A stretch of DNA of 7,819 nt from Patescibacteria group bacterium (GTDB taxonomy: Bacteria; Patescibacteriota; Minisyncoccia; Phycocordibacterales; JANLHH01), in the NCBI GenBank assembly GCA_024654605.1, contig JANLHH010000056.1, positions 1-7,819 on the forward strand, in the 5' to 3' direction. The notes beneath the pieces are model-generated. The model saw only the letters and a program-made list of their open reading frames with translations. It did no database searches and was not told where the DNA came from. Shown in pieces: positions 4,647 through 7,819 of this stretch. Made by a program: the position numbers and the translations under genes. The stretch's first letter is position 1; every line of letters starts with the position of its first letter.

Positions 4647-5540
4647 ATGGAACTGGAAAAACTGACAAAAACACAAATCGTATTGCTGACTCTTTTTGTG
4701 AGTTTTATTACGTCTATCGCAACGGGCATCACGACGGTGACACTGATGGACCAAGCTCCTCCCGGCATTACAAACACAATCAGCAAGGTGGTGCAAACAA
4801 CCATAGAACGGGTCGTTCCTGATAAAACCCAAGGAGCAACCGCGGTTACAACAGTGGTGGTCAAAGAAGAAGATCTTATCGCAAATGCTGTTGAGAATAA
4901 TAAGCAAAGCCATGTCTACCTCTCTGTTTCCGTCACTCCAGAAAAGAAAGAAGGAGAGCAAGAAGGTGTGTTAAAAGAGGGTGCGTTTGTCGCGGAAGGG
5001 TTTATCGTTTCGGGAGACGGGCTCATCGTAGCTGATAGCGCATTAGTGGCTGACAAGGGAAGCTTGGTTGCGACTCTTTCGGATGGAACTATTCTTCCCG
5101 TACAGGTTGTGATACGAGACGAAGCAAAAGGTATCGTACTACTCGCACTACTACGGGGGGAGAAAGAAATCACTCACGTGAATCTGACAAACTCTGACAA
5201 TGTAAAACTCGGAGAAGTCGTTGTCACTCTCGGCGGGACAGATAATTTACACATACTGACGGGAATCGTCTCGCGTCTTGATATGAAGACAGATATTGTT
5301 CCCAAGCTCGGTGACAATGTAACTGAAGGGGAAACGGAAGAGCTAACCTATTTAAGCGCGATCAATACCAACCTTGCCCTTACCTCAAAGGATTCCGGCA
5401 GTATGCTCTTTGATACGGATGGAAAAGTGGTGGGAATGAATATAGTGCGAGACGATTTCTCTTTCGCAGTGCCCGCAAATATGATTAAAGCGCTCATCAT
5501 GACGCTTGCAGAGCAGCCAAAAAACGAGACAGGAGAATAA
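4647..5540 (+). CDS. Membrane-anchored HtrA/S1C trypsin-fold protein, probably inactive
   Basis: The 297-residue protein has a short charged N-terminus, one membrane helix (about 11-33), a polar linker (about 34-75), then a chymotrypsin-like double barrel resembling the HtrA/DegP protease domain. The matching landmarks are GFIVSGDGLIVADSALV (118-134, against the family's GSGVIISxDGYIxTNNHVV), LSDGTILPVQVVIRDEAKGIVLLAL (about 144-168), SDNVKLGEVVVTLGG (183-197) and KDSGSMLFDTDGKVVGMN (248-265). At the catalytic places His is Ala132 and Asp is Gly162 or a neighbouring non-acid, while Ser250 remains inside DSGS instead of GNSGGP. No PDZ domain follows. It should face outside the membrane, perhaps as a binding or sensing protein rather than a protease. 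ATG 4647 is the start because the membrane helix follows it directly. clpB is 116 bases downstream in the same direction. Confidence 0.8.
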   Translation: MELEKLTKTQIVLLTLFVSFITSIATGITTVTLMDQAPPGITNTISKVVQTTIERVVPDKTQGATAVTTVVVKEEDLIANAVENNKQSHVYLSVSVTPEKKEGEQEGVLKEGAFVAEGFIVSGDGLIVADSALVADKGSLVATLSDGTILPVQVVIRDEAKGIVLLALLRGEKEITHVNLTNSDNVKLGEVVVTLGGTDNLHILTGIVSRLDMKTDIVPKLGDNVTEGETEELTYLSAINTNLALTSKDSGSMLFDTDGKVVGMNIVRDDFSFAVPANMIKALIMTLAEQPKNETGE

Positions 5541-5565
5541 AAAGTACCCGCGGACCTATCCTTAT

Positions 5566-5594
5566 TTGACTTTACGGAAAAATAGTGGTATTAA
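5566..5594 (+). promoter_or_regulatory. Possible clpB promoter
   Basis: TTGACT (5566-5571, five of six) and TATTAA (5589-5594, four of six) are 17 bases apart, and TGG directly before the -10 makes an extended -10. The predicted start near 5601 gives clpB a leader of about 56 bases, unlike the other protein genes here. No terminator is visible after the HtrA-like gene, so read-through is also possible. Confidence 0.5.
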
Positions 5595-5607
5595 ATAGTT
5601 ACGAGAA

Positions 5608-5632
5608 TTACCGTCGCTTTGTAGCGAGATAA
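5608..5632 (+). promoter_or_regulatory. Inverted repeat in the clpB leader
   Basis: TTA-CCG-TCGCT (5608-5618) faces AGCGA-GA-TAA (5623-5632) across a 4-base TTGT loop: a 5-bp hairpin with an outer 3-bp arm. The position, just after the predicted start site of a heat-shock gene, suits a repressor operator or an RNA hairpin. It is not a CIRCE element (TTAGCACTC-N9-GAGTGCTAA) and has no T tract for termination. Confidence 0.4.
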
Positions 5633-5656
5633 TATTCTTAAATACACACAACTATT

Positions 5657-7819
5657 ATGCCTCCAATGAATCATTTCACAACTAAAGCAAAAGAAGCAAT
5701 TCGCCGCGCACACGAATTGGCGATTGAACGCGGACAAAACCACGTGAGTCCGGTGCACTTGCTGACCGCGCTCCTTTTACAGGAAGAATCAATCGTAATT
5801 TCAATTCTGGATAAGCTTGAGGTGGACACCATATTGCTTACCGACTCTTTGTTGGAAACAATTGAATCTGCCGATTCACAAAACACTCTCTCACCTTCGT
5901 ATCAGATATACCTGACACCCGAACTCGCGCGCATACTTGAAGATTCGGTGCGCGTGTCGCAGAGCCTCAAAGATGAATTTGTTTCAACTGAACATCTTTT
6001 CGTCGCGGTACTTAATATATCAAGCGAAGCAAAAGAGATTATCGCACGCTTCCGGGTTGATAAGGACGCGGTATTGAAAGTACTTGAAGAGCTGCGCAAT
6101 TCAAATATTACGGAGGCAACAGCGCCAAAGAAATTCCGCGCGCTCGCAAAATACACCAGAAATCTCACCAAGCTCGCGGCTGAAGACAAGCTTGATCCGG
6201 TTATTGGGCGCGATAATGAAATTAGACGGGCGATGGAGATCCTCTCTCGGCGCACCAAAAATAATCCTATTTTGATCGGTGAGGCGGGTGTGGGAAAGAC
6301 CGCGATCGCGGAAGGACTTGCGGTGCGCGTGGGCAAAGGCGATGTCCCTGAATCTCTGAAAGACAAAGAGATCGTCTCTCTTGATCTGGGTTCGCTTGTT
6401 GCTGGTACCAAATACCGCGGAGAATTTGAAGAACGCTTGAAGAATATCCTGAAGGAGATCGAGCGCGCCGAAGGGAAAATAATTCTTTTTATAGACGAGA
6501 TCCATACGATTGTTGGCGCCGGTGCGGCTGAAGGGCAAATGGACCTTTCCAACATGTTGAAACCTGCGCTTGCGCGAGGTGAGTTACGTGCGATTGGTGC
6601 CACAACAATTAAAGAATATCAACGATACATCGAAAAGGATCCAGCATTAGCACGGCGCTTCCAACCGATCTATGTTGATGAACCGTCGCTGGAAGACGCA
6701 ACGGCTATTTTGCGCGGACTGAAGGAAAAATATGAGATCTATCACGGCGTACGCATCACCGATGACGCCATTGTCGCGGCGGTAACTTTAAGCAGCCGAT
6801 ATATTACCAGCAGGTTCTTGCCCGACAAAGCAGTTGATCTGATCGACGAAGCGGCGTCTTCACTGCGCATTTCGCTTGAGAATAAGCCTCCTATCCTTGA
6901 AGATGCTCACCGTGCCATTATGCGACTGGAAGTGGAAAAGGAGGCGCTGAAGAAAGAAGCGGTTCCGACCGACAGGGCGGGAGCCAAAGCGCGCGGACGT
7001 ATTCGCGTTATTGATAAGGAAATTGCCAACTTGCGAGAAAAAACAAAAGAGCTTGAGCTCAAGTGGCAGAATGAGAAAACGCTTCTTAATGAGATTAAGC
7101 AATTCAAGAAGCAAATGGAAACACTTCGCCTTGATGCGCAAAAAGCGGAAGTTCGCGCCGATTTGGGGACGGCCGCGGAGATTTTATATGGACAAATTCC
7201 CACTCTGGAGAAAGCATTAAAGGGCAAGCTCGCTCGCTTGAAGAAATTACAGAAGAAACGAAGGATACTTAAAGAAGAGGTAACAGGAGAAGATATTGCC
7301 GCTGTGGTGGCTCGATGGACGGGTGTGCCGGTATCGCGCATGCTTGAAGAGGAGGTGGAAAAACTTTCTCGAATGGAGGAAGAGCTCAAGAAGCGGGTAA
7401 TCGGGCAAGATGAAGCCGTACGGAAAGTATCTGATGCGGTGAAGCGCTCTCGGGTGGGTATCGCCGACCCAAACAGACCGATCGGCTCATTCATCTTTTT
7501 GGGTCCGACGGGTGTCGGCAAAACCGAGCTGACCAAAACATTGGCAAAGTTCATGTTTGATGACGATAAGGCGCTCATTCGAGTGGATATGTCCGAATAC
7601 ATGGAACGACACTCAGTTTCCAAGCTGATCGGTTCACCGCCGGGATATGTGGGACATGAAGAGGCAGGACAGTTGACGGAAATGGTGCGCCATAGGCCGT
7701 ACTCTGTGGTGCTTTTTGACGAAGTTGAAAAAGCGCACCCCGAAGTGTTCAATGTCCTGTTGCAGGTGCTTGATGACGGACGTTTGACCGATGCCAAAGG
7801 AAGGGTCATTAATTTCAAG
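5657..7819 (+). CDS. clpB: ATP-dependent disaggregase ClpB, C-terminus beyond window
   Basis: ClpB is a hexameric AAA+ machine that pulls polypeptides out of aggregates with the DnaK system. 721 codons are present and remain open to the window end; roughly 140-150 residues are missing by comparison with E. coli ClpB. In order: a Clp N-domain (about 5-140), NBD1 with Walker A GEAGVGKT (208-215), pore-loop GTKYRGEFEE (Tyr253), Walker B FIDE (Glu281) and arginine finger ARRF; a long coiled-coil M-domain (about 410-535); then the WTGVPVSRM linker and NBD2 with Walker A GPTGVGKT (616-623), pore-loop GYVG and Walker B FDEVEKAHP (Glu689). The 408-residue distance between the Walker A motifs matches ClpB with a full M-domain, not ClpC. 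ATG 5657 is taken as start; 5666 is a second in-frame ATG. No Shine-Dalgarno is seen. Walker A1 has Ala where E. coli has Pro (GEPGVGKT). Confidence 0.96.
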   Translation, partial: MPPMNHFTTKAKEAIRRAHELAIERGQNHVSPVHLLTALLLQEESIVISILDKLEVDTILLTDSLLETIESADSQNTLSPSYQIYLTPELARILEDSVRVSQSLKDEFVSTEHLFVAVLNISSEAKEIIARFRVDKDAVLKVLEELRNSNITEATAPKKFRALAKYTRNLTKLAAEDKLDPVIGRDNEIRRAMEILSRRTKNNPILIGEAGVGKTAIAEGLAVRVGKGDVPESLKDKEIVSLDLGSLVAGTKYRGEFEERLKNILKEIERAEGKIILFIDEIHTIVGAGAAEGQMDLSNMLKPALARGELRAIGATTIKEYQRYIEKDPALARRFQPIYVDEPSLEDATAILRGLKEKYEIYHGVRITDDAIVAAVTLSSRYITSRFLPDKAVDLIDEAASSLRISLENKPPILEDAHRAIMRLEVEKEALKKEAVPTDRAGAKARGRIRVIDKEIANLREKTKELELKWQNEKTLLNEIKQFKKQMETLRLDAQKAEVRADLGTAAEILYGQIPTLEKALKGKLARLKKLQKKRRILKEEVTGEDIAAVVARWTGVPVSRMLEEEVEKLSRMEEELKKRVIGQDEAVRKVSDAVKRSRVGIADPNRPIGSFIFLGPTGVGKTELTKTLAKFMFDDDKALIRVDMSEYMERHSVSKLIGSPPGYVGHEEAGQLTEMVRHRPYSVVLFDEVEKAHPEVFNVLLQVLDDGRLTDAKGRVINFK

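Noticed and set aside
5608..5632. A CIRCE (HrcA) site before clpB
   Set aside because: Only the TTA and TAA ends agree; the core and the 9-base spacer of CIRCE are not present.
6907..7818. A 303-codon open frame on the minus strand, and another at 5902-6603
   Set aside because: Both are antisense to clpB, serine-rich shadow translations without recognisable domains; the plus strand encodes an intact ClpB throughout.
1..7819. CRISPR arrays, insertion sequences, phage or toxin-antitoxin genes
   Set aside because: No regularly spaced repeats, terminal inverted repeats with a transposase, or matching protein motifs were seen on either strand.

Overview
The window looks like a stretch of a small-genome bacterium of the candidate phyla radiation (Patescibacteria, most like Parcubacteria). 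The grounds are: an initiation factor IF-2 cut down to about 499 residues with no N-terminal extension, a stand-alone DUF4446 membrane protein, an SOD with an unusual active-site shell, a membrane-anchored HtrA-like protein with a broken triad, and almost no Shine-Dalgarno sequences. UGA ends the cysteine desulfurase gene, so there is no sign of a recoded UGA. The lineage is inference from protein character; no 16S or marker search was possible.

Layout. The left third (1-2697) is read leftwards: DUF4446 protein, infB, rbfA, tRNA-Cys(GCA), a strong hairpin terminator, then the 5' half of tRNA-Leu(UAA), which runs off the window. The 123-base spacer between rbfA and tRNA-Cys is a patchwork of tRNA-Cys pieces: an exact 24-base direct copy of its 5' end plus flank, and an inverted 14/15 copy of the adjacent D-stem/anticodon segment. 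At 2698-2764 a compact divergent promoter region serves both arms; the two promoters appear to share one self-complementary -35 hexamer.

The right part is read rightwards: a cysteine desulfurase and a Fe/Mn superoxide dismutase (14 bases apart, probably one transcript, closed by a terminator near 4555), then a membrane-anchored HtrA/S1C-fold protein lacking the catalytic His and Asp, then clpB, cut by the window end after 721 residues. The clpB frame is open from 5657 to 7819.

How the genes fit together: the left arm is translation (initiation, 30S maturation, tRNAs). The nifS-like/sod pair concerns sulfur mobilisation and superoxide defence. The last two genes concern proteostasis, a ClpB disaggregase preceded by what is probably a non-proteolytic HtrA-like envelope protein. 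Four protein genes have a plausible -10 box ending only 6-9 bases before the ATG, with no Shine-Dalgarno, which suggests leaderless mRNAs; clpB is the exception, with a predicted leader of about 56 bases holding an inverted repeat. I found no CRISPR array, transposase, phage gene or obvious new multi-gene system.
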